Source: Sphingomonas panni (GTDB lineage Bacteria; Pseudomonadota; Alphaproteobacteria; Sphingomonadales; Sphingomonadaceae). From it: a stretch of DNA of 64,000 nt. The position numbers and the translations under genes were made by a program. The stretch spans positions 124,001-188,000 of the forward strand of contig NZ_JAKREU010000007.1 of assembly GCF_022664435.1 (NCBI RefSeq), written 5' to 3'. The stretch's first letter is position 1, and every line of letters begins with the position of its first letter. Of the stretch, positions 1 through 9,274 are shown piece by piece. The notes below the pieces were generated by a model, which was given only the letters and a program-made list of their open reading frames with translations, did no database searches and was not told where the DNA came from.

Positions 1-701
1 CGACAGGTTGTCCATGATGACGACGTCGCCGCAGTCCAGTTCGGGTACGAGGACACGCGTTACATAGGTGAGGAACGCATCGGCGTTCATCGGCCCGTCG
101 AGCACCCAGGGTGCAACCATGCCGGTGCGGCGCAGACCGGCCGTGAAGGTGGTGGTCTTCCAGTGGCCAAAGGGAATGCCGGCACGCAATCGCTGGCCAC
201 GTCGACATCGTCCATGACGGCGGGCCATGTTGGTGGACGCCCATGTCTCGTCGATGAAGACCAGTCTGTCGGGATCGAGGTCGAGCTAGCCCTCAAACCA
301 TTCCTCGCGGCGCTTCAGGACGTCGGGGCGGTCCTGCTCGCTCGCGTGGCCGGTCTTTTTTTGCGCGCAATCCCATGCCAGGCAAAGAAGCGCCATAGCG
401 TGGCAATGCTCGTGGTCACGCCGCGCGCAGCCAGCATCTCCCGCAATTCCGCCAGGGTCTGATCAGGCTGCTGCTCGATCGCATCGAGGATAAAGGCTGC
501 ATGGTCCTCGATCTTCGCCGTACGGCGGTCGCCGCCTCGGACCTTGCCTGCTGGCGTGCCGTGAACAAGCACCAGTTGCCGCCAGCGGATCGCGCTTGCT
601 GCGCTGACGCCGAACCGGTCGGCCGCCTGTCGGCATGATAGTCCACCTTCAACAGCCGCAACGACGCGGTCCCGCAGATCACGTGATAAAGCTCGACCCA
701 G
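1..701 (-). pseudogene. IS630-family transposase, frameshifted and interrupted by a stop codon, truncated by the window edge
   Basis: The protein would bind the element ends and catalyse DDE transposition. Read across frames, it has an N-terminal helix-turn-helix part (SCRQAADRFGVSAASAIRW, coded near 600-650), a second helical part ending WRFFAWHGIARKK (about 355-400), then the catalytic start VFIDETW (about 250-270) and VVIMDN at the window edge. Two lesions are visible. The two halves are in different frames, joined by a -1 shift at a run of seven A residues (complement of 356-362); such slippery runs are used for programmed frameshifting in many IS630 elements. In the second frame a TAG stop (complement 286-288) stands where family members have Gln before LDLDP. 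No ATG is seen; a CTG at 699-701 sits nine bases after AAAGGAGG, perhaps a mutated ATG. Probably inactive. Confidence 0.85.
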
Positions 702-794
702 TCGCGCCAGCCTCCTTTGCCAGCACGGATCGTGAATCAGAAAACGGCCGCCATGTGAATCCCCGATGATTCAATTCGACTGAAAACCGCTCTA
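1..794 (-). mobile_element. IS630-family element, right part only (enters from outside the window)
   Basis: The stretch holds an IS630-type transposase remnant on the minus strand plus one element end at about 721-794. Read on the minus strand, the end begins TA-GAGCGGTTTTCA, a TA target followed by the probable terminal repeat. IS630/Tc1-mariner elements insert at TA and duplicate it, which fits TA at 793-794. The other end lies before base 1, so completeness cannot be judged. The element abuts the TonB receptor gene so closely that the receptor stop codon TAG (792-794) uses the TA plus the first base of the element. The IS630 assignment rests on the recognisable transposase; the exact repeat length is not determined. 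Confidence 0.85.
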
Positions 795-2822
795 ACCGCC
801 CAGCCGGACGCCCAGCCACAAGGTGCGGGGAGAGGCTCGCTCTACCACGCCATCGCCACCGATCGCCGTTTCGATCCTGGTATCGGTGACGTTCTCCGCC
901 CGTGCCTCGACCGTCAGCCCGCGGGTTGCCGGTATGGCCGCTACCAGATCGAGCGTCGTGGCGGCGGAAAGCCGGCGCTGATTGGCATCGTCCTCATACT
1001 GACCGGCGACATGGCGCAACGTCGCAGATGTCTGCCACCGGTCGCGTTGCCAGCCGAGCGTCGCCGAACCGCTATGCGCCGGCGTCTGCGCAGGGCGCAG
1101 GCCGTCCAACGCGCTGCCATCGCGCACCCGCGAGTCGGTATAAGCATAGGACAACCGCCCCTCGATCGCGCCCAGCCGACCGGACGCATCCAGTTCGACA
1201 CCCTTGACGCGAACATGGTCGAGATTGGCGCGGCGGCGAAACACGCCTGCGGCCGACACGAAGCCGACGCCGGGAAAATTGCCGGGGCCGTTGGCGACGG
1301 TGACGTTGGCGATGGCGTCGCGCAGGTCGTTGGCAAAGGCGGTCGCCGCGAGACGGATGCCCGACGCCGGACGCAGTTCGATGCCGGCTTCCCCGCCCCA
1401 CAGCGTCTCCGGCGCGAGCGCGGCATTGGCGGCGGTCGCATCGGCACCGACGCGGAACGGGCGATAGAGTTCGTTGAGGGTCGGCAGGCGCCAGCCGCGA
1501 TAGCCCGCGAGCCGCACGGTTACCGCATCGGCGGGGGCCCATGCGATGCCGGCCCGCCCGGTCGGCTCCCACCCCCGTCGATCCGCAAACTGCAAATCGG
1601 TCAGCGTCGCGCCGATCAGCGCCGCCTCCCGCAAGTGGCCATCGGCGATCGTCCAGCGGTCGAGGCGGCCGCTAGCGCTCAGCACAATATCGCCGGTCGC
1701 AACGCTTGCATCGGTGAACAGGCCAATGGTCGTGTTGCGTCCACCCGCGACGCGCCGCCGCGTCGGGCTGCCCGCGACATAGGTGTAGAGTTCCTGCGTT
1801 TCTCCGGTAACGACGCGGACGTCGCCGCCCAGCCGGAGCGACAACGCCCCGAAAACAGGCGCGATCTCCGCACGACCGCCAACGCCGGTCGCCGGCACAT
1901 TATATTGGTCGAGCGTCAGCGCGGTCGATGTCCGCCCCGCCGCGACACTGGCGAAGCGACTGGCAAAGGCGCGGGTCTGGAGATAGCCGAGCAACGACCA
2001 GCTGGTGGTCCCGCGCCCGACCAGGCGCACACTGGCATCCGCGCCCTCGCTGCGATTGTCGGTGAAGTCGATGCCCCGGTCGCGCCGGTCGGTAAAGCCC
2101 GAGACATTGGCCTGCAGCTCGGTCGTCGGCGTAACCTGCATCACGGCCCGGGCGGCGGCGCTGGCCTGTTCGAACGGCGCGGCGCGATCGGCGGGGCCGC
2201 GATCCTCGCGAACGATGGGCACGAAGCCATCGCCCCGCACATAGGCGCCGGACAGGGTAGCGAACCCGCCGCCACGCACCAGCGCCACCGAGCTTCGCGC
2301 GTCGATAGAGGCGCGACTGCCCCCGGTGATCGACGCAGCGAACGGCGTCAGATCGCCCGGTCCGGCGCTGTCGAGTTCGATCGTACCGGCCAACGCGCCC
2401 GGTCCGGCCACACCACTTCCCCCGCCGCGCGTCACCCGAATACGGCCGAGCCGATCGGTGGCATAGGCGGGAAAGGCGACCCAGCCGCCGAATGGATCGG
2501 CCTGCGGCACACCGTCGAGTAGCAGCAGCGCCCGGCTCGACGCATTGCCACCCAGACCGCGCAAAGTAATCCCCTGCGAGGTGGGATTGGCACTGCGGGA
2601 ATCGGACCGGCGGAATTGCTGGAGGCCGGCGACATCGCGCAACACGTCCTCCACCCGGCCGCTAGCGGAAGCGAGGATACGGTCGCGATCCAGTTCGACG
2701 ATATCATAGACGCGTTCGCCCAGTGCATCGGCGAGACCGCGTCCGGTAACGACGATCTCCGGCGCGTCCTGTGCCGCCGCCACACCCGGCCATGCGACCA
2801 GCAACCAGTAAAAACGCTTCAC
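792..2822 (-). CDS. TonB-dependent outer-membrane receptor (BtuB/FecA-like)
   Basis: Encodes a 676-residue outer-membrane beta-barrel receptor for energised uptake of a chelate or cofactor; the substrate cannot be read from sequence. A GTG start at 2822 is preferred: AAGGGGG lies just upstream and translation begins VKRFYWLLVAWPGVAAAQ, a signal peptide. A plug domain follows with VEDVLRDVAGLQ, GITLRGLGGN and LLLLDGVPQADPFGG motifs, then barrel strands to the end. The reading frame ends LWLGVRLGG without the usual terminal aromatic residue, and the stop is formed at the IS630 junction, so the last residues may have been altered by the insertion. It lies 22 bases after sufA on the same strand and may be cotranscribed with the SUF genes, but a link to Fe-S assembly is only inferred. 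Confidence 0.9.
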   Translation of the reverse strand: MKRFYWLLVAWPGVAAAQDAPEIVVTGRGLADALGERVYDIVELDRDRILASASGRVEDVLRDVAGLQQFRRSDSRSANPTSQGITLRGLGGNASSRALLLLDGVPQADPFGGWVAFPAYATDRLGRIRVTRGGGSGVAGPGALAGTIELDSAGPGDLTPFAASITGGSRASIDARSSVALVRGGGFATLSGAYVRGDGFVPIVREDRGPADRAAPFEQASAAARAVMQVTPTTELQANVSGFTDRRDRGIDFTDNRSEGADASVRLVGRGTTSWSLLGYLQTRAFASRFASVAAGRTSTALTLDQYNVPATGVGGRAEIAPVFGALSLRLGGDVRVVTGETQELYTYVAGSPTRRRVAGGRNTTIGLFTDASVATGDIVLSASGRLDRWTIADGHLREAALIGATLTDLQFADRRGWEPTGRAGIAWAPADAVTVRLAGYRGWRLPTLNELYRPFRVGADATAANAALAPETLWGGEAGIELRPASGIRLAATAFANDLRDAIANVTVANGPGNFPGVGFVSAAGVFRRRANLDHVRVKGVELDASGRLGAIEGRLSYAYTDSRVRDGSALDGLRPAQTPAHSGSATLGWQRDRWQTSATLRHVAGQYEDDANQRRLSAATTLDLVAAIPATRGLTVEARAENVTDTRIETAIGGDGVVERASPRTLWLGVRLGG

Positions 2823-2844
2823 GCCTGCCCCCTTCAGGGGACGA

Positions 2845-3192
2845 TCACACCGTGAAGCTCTCCCCGCATCCACATGCGCCCTTCGCATTCGGATTGGCGA
2901 AGACGAAGCCTGCGGTGAAATCGTCCTCGACCCAGTCCATCGTCGAACCGATCAGATAGAGGATCGATCCGCCGTCTACGAAGAAGGTGCCGCCGGGCGT
3001 TTCGATCCGTTCGTCCATCGCATTGGCGCTGGTCACGTAATCGACCGAATAGGCGAGGCCCGAACAGCCGCGACGCGGCGTCGACAGCTTGACGCCGATG
3101 GCATCGGCCGGGGCCTTCGCCATCAGGTCGGCGACGCGCCGTTCGGCGTTGGACGTCAGGATGATCGCCGCGGGGCGAACGCGCGTGGCCAT
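2845..3192 (-). CDS. sufA: HesB/IscA-family Fe-S carrier (SufA-type)
   Basis: A 115-residue A-type scaffold or carrier that accepts Fe-S clusters from SufBCD and passes them to apo-proteins. The three conserved cysteines of the family are present: Cys43 in RGCSGLAY, and Cys107 and Cys109 in the C-terminal GACGCGESF. Length is normal. The ATG at 3192 overlaps the TAA stop of sufT by one base (TAATG), so translation is probably coupled; it is the last gene of the SUF operon, followed closely by a TonB receptor gene. It could equally be named iscA-like, since SufA and IscA are not separable by eye; the operon context favours SufA. Confidence 0.93.
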   Translation of the reverse strand: MATRVRPAAIILTSNAERRVADLMAKAPADAIGVKLSTPRRGCSGLAYSVDYVTSANAMDERIETPGGTFFVDGGSILYLIGSTMDWVEDDFTAGFVFANPNAKGACGCGESFTV

Positions 3193-3650
3193 TACAGCAT
3201 TCCCAGTTCGAGCTTGGCGTCGTCCGACATCTTCTGCGGGTCCCATGGCGGATCCCAGACGAGATTGACGTCGGCGGTGGAGACGCCGGGCACGGCCGAA
3301 ACGCGCAGTTCGACCTCGGCCGGCATCGATTCCGCAACCGGGCAATGCGGCGTGGTCAGCGTCATCGTCACCGCGACATGGCCGTTGTCCGCCACGTCGA
3401 CGCCGTAGATCAGCCCGAGGTCATAGATATTGACCGGAATTTCGGGGTCGAAGATGTCCTTCAGCGCGGCGATCACCGCTTCGTACACGTCGCCACCCGG
3501 CTCGCCATCGGCGACGGGTACCGGCTTCTTCGCCAGGAAATCGCCCAGATAGTCGCGCTGGCGCGGTTCGTCGGCATCGGTCACCCGTGCGCGCGGCGGC
3601 GGGGCCACGGCGTCGACTTCCTCGACCTCAAAGCTGCGTTCATCGTTCAT
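3192..3650 (-). CDS. sufT: SUF-associated DUF59/MIP18-family protein (SufT-like)
   Basis: A 152-residue protein with a variable acidic N-terminus (about 1-45) and a DUF59 domain (about 50-150) including DIFDPEIPVNIYDLGLIYG, MTLTTPHCPVAE and the C-terminal LVWDPPWDPQKMSDDAK. DUF59/MIP18 proteins help mature Fe-S proteins; SufT is the bacterial version found in SUF operons. The Cys in TPHCPVAE is the conserved one. The ATG start overlaps the sufS stop by four bases (ATGA), and its stop overlaps sufA, placing it firmly in the operon. The role is from family knowledge; no enzymatic reaction is implied. Confidence 0.92.
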   Translation of the reverse strand: MNDERSFEVEEVDAVAPPPRARVTDADEPRQRDYLGDFLAKKPVPVADGEPGGDVYEAVIAALKDIFDPEIPVNIYDLGLIYGVDVADNGHVAVTMTLTTPHCPVAESMPAEVELRVSAVPGVSTADVNLVWDPPWDPQKMSDDAKLELGML

Positions 3651-4852
3651 CCGAAAATCCTGCTCACCCGTTCCAGTCCGCGCACCAGCGCGGCCACGTC
3701 GTCCGGCCCGTTATACACGCCGAAGCTCGCCCGCGCCGTGGCGGGAACACCCAGCACGTCCATCAGCGGCTGCGCGCAATGATGGCCGGCGCGGATCGCG
3801 ACGCGTTCCTCGTCCAAGATGGTGCCGACATCGTGCGGATGCACCCCCTCCACCACGAAACTGACGATTCCGGCGGAATCGTCGGGTCCGAGCAGGCGCA
3901 CCGAATTGATCCGGCCCAGGGCTTCGCGGGTGGCGGTCACCAGCGCGGTTTCATGCGCATGGATCGCGTCCAGCCCGATACCCTCGACATAATCGATCGC
4001 GGCGTGCAGGCCCAATGCGCCGACGATATGCGGCGTGCCCGCCTCGAACCGCGCGGGCGGCGGGGCATAGGTGGTTCGTTCGAACGTCACGCGGTCGATC
4101 ATCGCGCCACCGCCCTGCACCGGATGCATCGCGTCCAGCAGTTCAGGGCGACCCCACAGCACGCCGATGCCGGTCGGGCCATAGAGCTTGTGCCCGGAAA
4201 AGACGTAGAAGTCGCAGTCGAGCGCCGCGACGTCGACGCGCACGCGCGGCACCGCCTGACACCCGTCGAGCAACAGCCTGGCCCCGACCGAATGGGTGAT
4301 GTCCGCCGCGCGGCGACCGTCGAGGACCGATCCCAGCACGTTCGACACATGCGCCAACGCGACCAGCTTATGTTCGGGCCGGATCATCGCCGCCATCGCA
4401 TCGAGGTCGATCCGGCCGTCGGCGGTCAGCGGAACGACGTCGATCGCAGCGCCGATCCGCTCGGCCACCAGCTGCCACGGTACGATGTTGCTGTGATGCT
4501 CCAGCATCGACAACAGGATGCGGTCGCCGGCCTTCAGGTGCCGCTCGGCCCAGCCCTGCGCGACCAGGTTGATCCCCTCGGTCGCGCCGCGCACGAACAC
4601 GCATTCCTCCGGGGCACTGGCGCCGATGAACGACGCAACACGACGGCGCGCCGCTTCGTAGGCGAGCGTCATGTCGGCCGAGCGCTGATATACGCCGCGA
4701 TGCACCGTGGCATAGGTCGTGTCATAGGCGCGCGTAATCGCGTCGATCACCGCTTGCGGCTTCTGCGCGGTCGCAGCGGTGTCGAGATAGGCCCAACCGG
4801 CGGGAATCGCCGGAAAGTCGCTGACACGGTCGAGGGGTTGGGTATTGCTCAT
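3647..4852 (-). CDS. sufS: Cysteine desulfurase SufS
   Basis: A 401-residue PLP enzyme (class V aminotransferase fold) that takes sulfur from cysteine and supplies it as persulfide for Fe-S assembly. Visible features are AYLDTAATAQKPQAV at the N-terminus, the PLP lysine in FSGHKLYGPTGIGVLWG and the persulfide cysteine at about residue 359 in IRAGHHCAQPLM, typical of group II (SufS) enzymes. The frame is open far upstream, but that part encodes a dispersed repeat (SFPRRRES...DSRLRG), so the start is set at the ATG at 4852 (MSNTQPLDR). No sufE or sufU was seen nearby. It is separated from sufD by about 110 bases containing the repeat and overlaps sufT by four bases. Confidence 0.95.
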   Translation of the reverse strand: MSNTQPLDRVSDFPAIPAGWAYLDTAATAQKPQAVIDAITRAYDTTYATVHRGVYQRSADMTLAYEAARRRVASFIGASAPEECVFVRGATEGINLVAQGWAERHLKAGDRILLSMLEHHSNIVPWQLVAERIGAAIDVVPLTADGRIDLDAMAAMIRPEHKLVALAHVSNVLGSVLDGRRAADITHSVGARLLLDGCQAVPRVRVDVAALDCDFYVFSGHKLYGPTGIGVLWGRPELLDAMHPVQGGGAMIDRVTFERTTYAPPPARFEAGTPHIVGALGLHAAIDYVEGIGLDAIHAHETALVTATREALGRINSVRLLGPDDSAGIVSFVVEGVHPHDVGTILDEERVAIRAGHHCAQPLMDVLGVPATARASFGVYNGPDDVAALVRGLERVSRIFG

Positions 4853-4857
4853 CACTT

Positions 4858-4953
4858 CGTCACTCCCGCGCAGGCGGGAGTCCATAGACGCTGCCGTCGC
4901 GGCCCCATCGCCGACCGCTGCGGCAATGGATTCCCGCCTTCGCGGGAATGACG
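4858..4953. repeat. Dispersed palindromic repeat, family B (copy B1), inside the SUF operon
   Basis: Inverted arms CGTCACTCCCGCGCAGGCGG and GCCTTCGCGGGAATGACG enclose a loop of about 55 bases. A second copy lies at 58084-58178. In one frame such repeats give spurious peptides like FPRRRES and DSRLRGND, a signature of interspersed repeats in many proteobacteria. This copy separates sufD from sufS in a transcript otherwise tightly overlapped. Confidence 0.85.
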
Positions 4954-4964
4954 GAAGGAGCGCT

Positions 4965-6041
4965 TCACAGCGTCGCCTCCAGCCACGCATCGGCATCGGC
5001 CGCGAACGCCTCGCGCACCGTTTCGTCGCCGATCCGATCGAGCGCATCGGCCACGAAGGCGGTGGTCAGCAGCGCCTTGGCCCGCGCCTCGCTGACCCCG
5101 CGACTGCGCAGGTAGAACAGCGCCTTCGCATCGAGTTCGCCGACCGTCGCGCCGTGCGCGCACTTCACGTCGTCGGCAAAGATTTCCAGTTCGGGCTTCA
5201 GGTTCACCGTCGCGGTCCGCTGCAACAGCAGCCCGCGCAGCGACTGTTCGCCATCGGTCTTCTGCGCACCGCGCGCGACCTCGACCCGCGCGGCGAGGCT
5301 TGCCTGGCTGCGGTCGGCTGCGACCGCGCGCCACGTCTGGCGGCTGGAGCCGTTCAGCGCGGCATGGCGGACGGCGACAGCACATTCCTGCCTTTGGTCC
5401 TCGCGGGTCAGCAGCGCACCGCCATAATCGACGAACGCGCTATCGCCGTCGAGCGTCAGCTGCGCGTCGATCCGGCTACCCATTCCCCCGGCACCGAGAA
5501 ACTGCGACACGAGGCTCGCCCCCTCGCCTACCACCGCTTCGTCGCGGATCGACACGAAACCGGTCGACTGGAGCAGGCGCACGCTACGCATCAGTCGCGC
5601 ACCGCGTTCGAGGTCGATCTGCGTCAGGCGGTTGGTCCAGCCGCTGCCGACATAGGTTTCGACGACCGACGCCACCGCATCCTCGTCCAGCGTCAACCGG
5701 GCGGGGACATGGTTCTCGGCACCGGTCGCGATGTGGACGATCTGTACGGTATCGGCGATCTCGGTTGCCGACAGGTCGATCGACCAACCCGCCGCACCCG
5801 ATGCCTGGACGCCCAGCGGATGCGCGGTATCGAGCGTCAGCGGCGACAGCATGACATGGCCCGGCGTGCTGCGGTCCGGCGCGTAGACGCCATCGACGAA
5901 CAGGATGCGCGGGCCGGCGATGTCGAGCCAATAGGCATCGGCATTCGCCGCTTCACCACGGATGGATGCGGCCGCGCTGGTCAGTGCGGCAAGGTCGGTC
6001 CAGCGGAACGCCTCTTGCGAATTTGTCGGAAGCGTTGCCAT
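4965..6041 (-). CDS. sufD: Fe-S cluster assembly protein SufD
   Basis: A 358-residue member of the SufB/SufD family, a right-handed beta-helix protein that forms the SufBC2D scaffold complex. The C-terminal region carries the family signature: EIFADDVKCAHGATVGELD, then LFYLRSRGVSEARAKALLTTAFV. The start ATG at 6041 (MATLPTNSQEAFRW) is chosen because the longer frame upstream runs through a palindromic repeat and includes low-quality sequence. Shorter than some SufD proteins (about 400-430) because the N-terminal helical part is reduced, as is common in alphaproteobacteria. It sits between sufC and sufS, each separated from it by a repeat-bearing gap. Confidence 0.93.
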   Translation of the reverse strand: MATLPTNSQEAFRWTDLAALTSAAASIRGEAANADAYWLDIAGPRILFVDGVYAPDRSTPGHVMLSPLTLDTAHPLGVQASGAAGWSIDLSATEIADTVQIVHIATGAENHVPARLTLDEDAVASVVETYVGSGWTNRLTQIDLERGARLMRSVRLLQSTGFVSIRDEAVVGEGASLVSQFLGAGGMGSRIDAQLTLDGDSAFVDYGGALLTREDQRQECAVAVRHAALNGSSRQTWRAVAADRSQASLAARVEVARGAQKTDGEQSLRGLLLQRTATVNLKPELEIFADDVKCAHGATVGELDAKALFYLRSRGVSEARAKALLTTAFVADALDRIGDETVREAFAADADAWLEATL

Positions 6042-6043
6042 CA

Positions 6044-6185
6044 GATCCTCCCCGCCTGCGGGGAGGGGGACCGCTCGCACAAGCGAGTGGTGGAGGGGGA
6101 GCGCCGCGCAACGCAACCGCTCTGGAGGAGGACAGCCCCCTCCACCATGCTGCGCATGGTCCCCCTCCCCGTGCCGGGGAGGATC
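6044..6185. repeat. Long palindromic repeat, family E (copy E1), between sufC and sufD
   Basis: The outer ends GATCCTCCCCG and CGGGGAGGATC are exact inverted repeats, and inside them a GGGGGACCGCTCG... block is answered by a CCCCCTCCACCATG...GGTCCCCCTCCCC block. The whole 142 bases can fold into one long branched stem. Related material occurs at 19419-19545 and as a short half at about 30190-30212. It fills the sufC-sufD gap and may affect transcript stability or local termination; that role is inferred. Confidence 0.8.
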
Positions 6186-6195
6186 ATGCTCGCGC

Positions 6196-6939
<744 letters not shown>

Positions 6940-6985
6940 GTTCCGTCCTGTTCGTGCGGGATCAGACCCGCAAATCCTTAAAGCC

Positions 6986-7282
6986 TTACGGCGTCTCGCC
7001 CGCGACCGGTTCGGTACCGAACTCGGCCTCGGCGGCGTCGGGGTTGGTCAGCACCGCCTTCATCGACGCATCGATCTTGTCGAGCATCGCCGCGTGCGCC
7101 TTCGCCACCTTCGCCCGGATCGGCGCGCACGCCTTGGCGGCATCGTCGAAGATCGCGACGCGCGCTGCCGGGTCGGCCGGCGGTTTTTCCATGCGGGCGT
7201 CCGCATTGATCCGCGCCGACAGGCAATCGGCATAGGGCGCGGTCGGCGCGACCGCCTGTAGCGCCAGCAGCAGCGCGATCAC
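6986..7282 (-). CDS. Small predicted exported protein embedded in the SUF operon
   Basis: A 98-residue protein of unknown function. It starts with GTG at 7282, overlapping the sufB TGA by four bases (GTGA), so it is probably translated by coupling with sufB. The N-terminus [17 protein letters not shown] looks like a short signal peptide; the mature part has two cysteines (about residues 20 and 52), a helical, alanine-rich middle and an acidic C-terminus ([11 protein letters not shown]). The two cysteines could form a periplasmic disulfide. No family was recognised. Being exported while encoded among cytosolic Fe-S assembly genes is odd; it may simply share the promoter. Confidence 0.75.
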   Translation of the reverse strand: MIALLLALQAVAPTAPYADCLSARINADARMEKPPADPAARVAIFDDAAKACAPIRAKVAKAHAAMLDKIDASMKAVLTNPDAAEAEFGTEPVAGETP

Positions 7283-8742
7283 CCCACCGACCCTTCGAGG
7301 CTGATGCCGAGCAGCTTCTGCGCCTCGACCGCGAATTCCATCGGCAGCTGTTGCAGCACTTCGCGGGCGAAGCCGTTGACGATCAGCGCGACCGCCGCCT
7401 CACTGTCGAGACCCCGCTGCATCGCGTAGAACATCTGGTCCTCGGAAATTTTCGAGGTCGTCGCCTCATGCTCGATCTGGGCCGAGGGGTTCTTGACCTC
7501 GATATAGGGCACGGTGTGTGCGCCGCACTGGTCGCCGAGGAGCAAGCTGTCGCACTGGGTGAAGTTGCGCACACCTTCGGCCGAGGGGCCGACGCGCACC
7601 AACCCGCGATAGGTATTGTCGCTGCGGCCCGCGCTGATCCCCTTGGACACGATGGTCGAGCGCGACCCCTTGCCCAGATGGATCATCTTGGTGCCGGTAT
7701 CGGCCTGCTGCCGGTTGTTGGTGACCGCAACCGAATAGAATTCGCCGACCGAGTTTTCCCCGGCCAGCACGCAGGACGGGTACTTCCAGGTGATCGCCGA
7801 TCCGGTTTCGACCTGCGTCCACGACACCTTTGAGTTCTTGCCCTGGCACAGCGCGCGCTTGGTCACGAAATTGTAGATGCCGCCCTTGCCGTTCTCGTCG
7901 CCGGGATACCAGTTCTGGACGGTCGAATATTTGATCTCGGCATCGTCCAGCGCGACCAGCTCGACGACCGCAGCGTGCAGCTGGTTCTCGTCGCGCATCG
8001 GCGCGGTGCAGCCTTCGAGATAGCTGACATAGCTGCCCTTGTCGGCAACGATCAGCGTGCGCTCGAACTGGCCGGTATTCTCCGCGTTGATGCGGAAATA
8101 GGTCGACAGCTCCATCGGGCAGCGCACGCCCTCAGGGATGTAGACGAAGGTGCCGTCCGAAAAGACCGCGCTGTTCAGCGTCGCGAAGAAATTGTCACGC
8201 TGCGGCACGACCTTGCCCAGCCATTTGCGGACGAGGTCGGGATATTCGCGGATCGCTTCGCTGATCGAACGGAAGATGACGCCGGCGGCTTCGAGTTCCT
8301 TGCGGAAGGTCGTCGCGACCGACACGCTGTCGAACACGGCGTCGACCGCGACCTTGCGCGATCCCTCGACGCCGGCGAGCACCTTCTGCTCCTCGATCGG
8401 GATGCCGAGCTTTTCATAGACGCGCAGGATTTCAGGATCGACCTCGTCCAGCGACCCCAGCTTCGGCTTCGCCTTCGGCTCGGCGTAATAATAGGCGTCC
8501 TGATAATCGATCGGATCGAGGTTCAGCTTGGCCCAGTCGGGCGCCTCCATCGTCTGCCACAGGCGGAATGCCTTCAGCCGCCAGTCGAGCATCCATTCCG
8601 GCTCGTTCTTCTTGGCGCTGATATAGCGAACCGTATCCTCGCTCAGCCCCTTGGGCGCGAAGTCCTGTTCGATGTCCGAGGAGAAACCCCACTCGTACTT
8701 CTTGTTCGCGGCGGCGAGCGCCTCGGCATTCTTCGTGGCCAT
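7279..8742 (-). CDS. sufB: Fe-S cluster assembly protein SufB
   Basis: A 487-residue scaffold on which new [4Fe-4S] clusters are built with SufC and SufD. Visible landmarks are [18 protein letters not shown] near the N-terminus, [23 protein letters not shown] with a conserved cysteine, the beta-helix core [14 protein letters not shown] and the C-terminal [21 protein letters not shown] and [16 protein letters not shown] start at 8742 ([11 protein letters not shown]); the frame upstream belongs to the regulator gene. The start overlaps the regulator stop (TGATG) and the stop overlaps the next gene (GTGA), so regulator, sufB and the small protein are translationally chained. Confidence 0.97.
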   Translation of the reverse strand: MATKNAEALAAANKKYEWGFSSDIEQDFAPKGLSEDTVRYISAKKNEPEWMLDWRLKAFRLWQTMEAPDWAKLNLDPIDYQDAYYYAEPKAKPKLGSLDEVDPEILRVYEKLGIPIEEQKVLAGVEGSRKVAVDAVFDSVSVATTFRKELEAAGVIFRSISEAIREYPDLVRKWLGKVVPQRDNFFATLNSAVFSDGTFVYIPEGVRCPMELSTYFRINAENTGQFERTLIVADKGSYVSYLEGCTAPMRDENQLHAAVVELVALDDAEIKYSTVQNWYPGDENGKGGIYNFVTKRALCQGKNSKVSWTQVETGSAITWKYPSCVLAGENSVGEFYSVAVTNNRQQADTGTKMIHLGKGSRSTIVSKGISAGRSDNTYRGLVRVGPSAEGVRNFTQCDSLLLGDQCGAHTVPYIEVKNPSAQIEHEATTSKISEDQMFYAMQRGLDSEAAVALIVNGFAREVLQQLPMEFAVEAQKLLGISLEGSVG

Positions 8743-9170
8743 CACACTACCTCTTGGGGCATCGCCCCGGTGTTCGCGAGTTGGGCGAGCGTCACGCCCG
8801 CCAGAGCGCCCCGGACCACGGCGTTGACCGTGCCGGCATGGGGGCGGATCATGCAGTTCGTCTCCACCGCGCAATCGTGGCGCGCGGCATCGACGCAGGT
8901 GGTGAGCGCGATCGGCCCCTCGATCGCCTCGATGATCTGCGCCAGGTCGATCGCATGGGCTGCGCGGGCGAGGCGAAAGCCGCCGCCACTGCCACGTCCC
9001 GTCTCGATCAGTCCGGCGGCCGACAGGCGGCTTACCAGCTTCTGCACGGTCGGCAGCGGCAGGCCGGTTTCCTCCGCCAGCGCCGTTGCCGTGACGCGCG
9101 CCTCCCCACCCCGCCGCGCGGTGGCGGCGAGCAGGACGACGGCATAGTCGGCTAGGCTGGAAAGGCGCAT
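8742..9170 (-). CDS. Rrf2-family Fe-S assembly regulator (SUF system, IscR-like)
   Basis: A 142-residue winged-helix Rrf2 protein that probably senses Fe-S status and controls the SUF operon. The N-terminus [16 protein letters not shown] and the [19 protein letters not shown] recognition region are typical. Three cysteines (92, 100, 106; C-X7-C-X5-C) can ligate a cluster; IscR itself has C-X5-C-X5-C, so the first spacing is longer, as expected for the SUF-linked subgroup. ATG at 9170 follows AAGGAA. It is the first gene of the operon and overlaps sufB by one base, so it is likely autoregulatory. Confidence 0.92.
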   Translation of the reverse strand: MRLSSLADYAVVLLAATARRGGEARVTATALAEETGLPLPTVQKLVSRLSAAGLIETGRGSGGGFRLARAAHAIDLAQIIEAIEGPIALTTCVDAARHDCAVETNCMIRPHAGTVNAVVRGALAGVTLAQLANTGAMPQEVV

Positions 9171-9244
9171 CGCTTCCTTAATCGGATCGTTCCGGTCGGA
9201 TTGGCATGTGGTCGCGCGGGGGCGTGAGGTCAACCGGGTTTGTT

Positions 9245-9264
9245 TCGATTGATGTGATCGATTG
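9245..9264. promoter_or_regulatory. Direct repeat upstream of the SUF regulator, possible operator
   Basis: Two exact TCGATTG units (9245-9251 and 9258-9264) are separated by six bases, a 13-base period, about 75 bases upstream of the rrf2-type gene. They also contain a CGAT...ATCG inverted pair. The position fits an operator for the SUF regulator, but no known consensus was matched. Confidence 0.3.
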
Positions 9265-9274
9265 TTTTCGGGGC

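Noticed and set aside
4853..5047. Longer N-terminus of SufS
   Set aside because: The extra codons are translation of a dispersed repeat.
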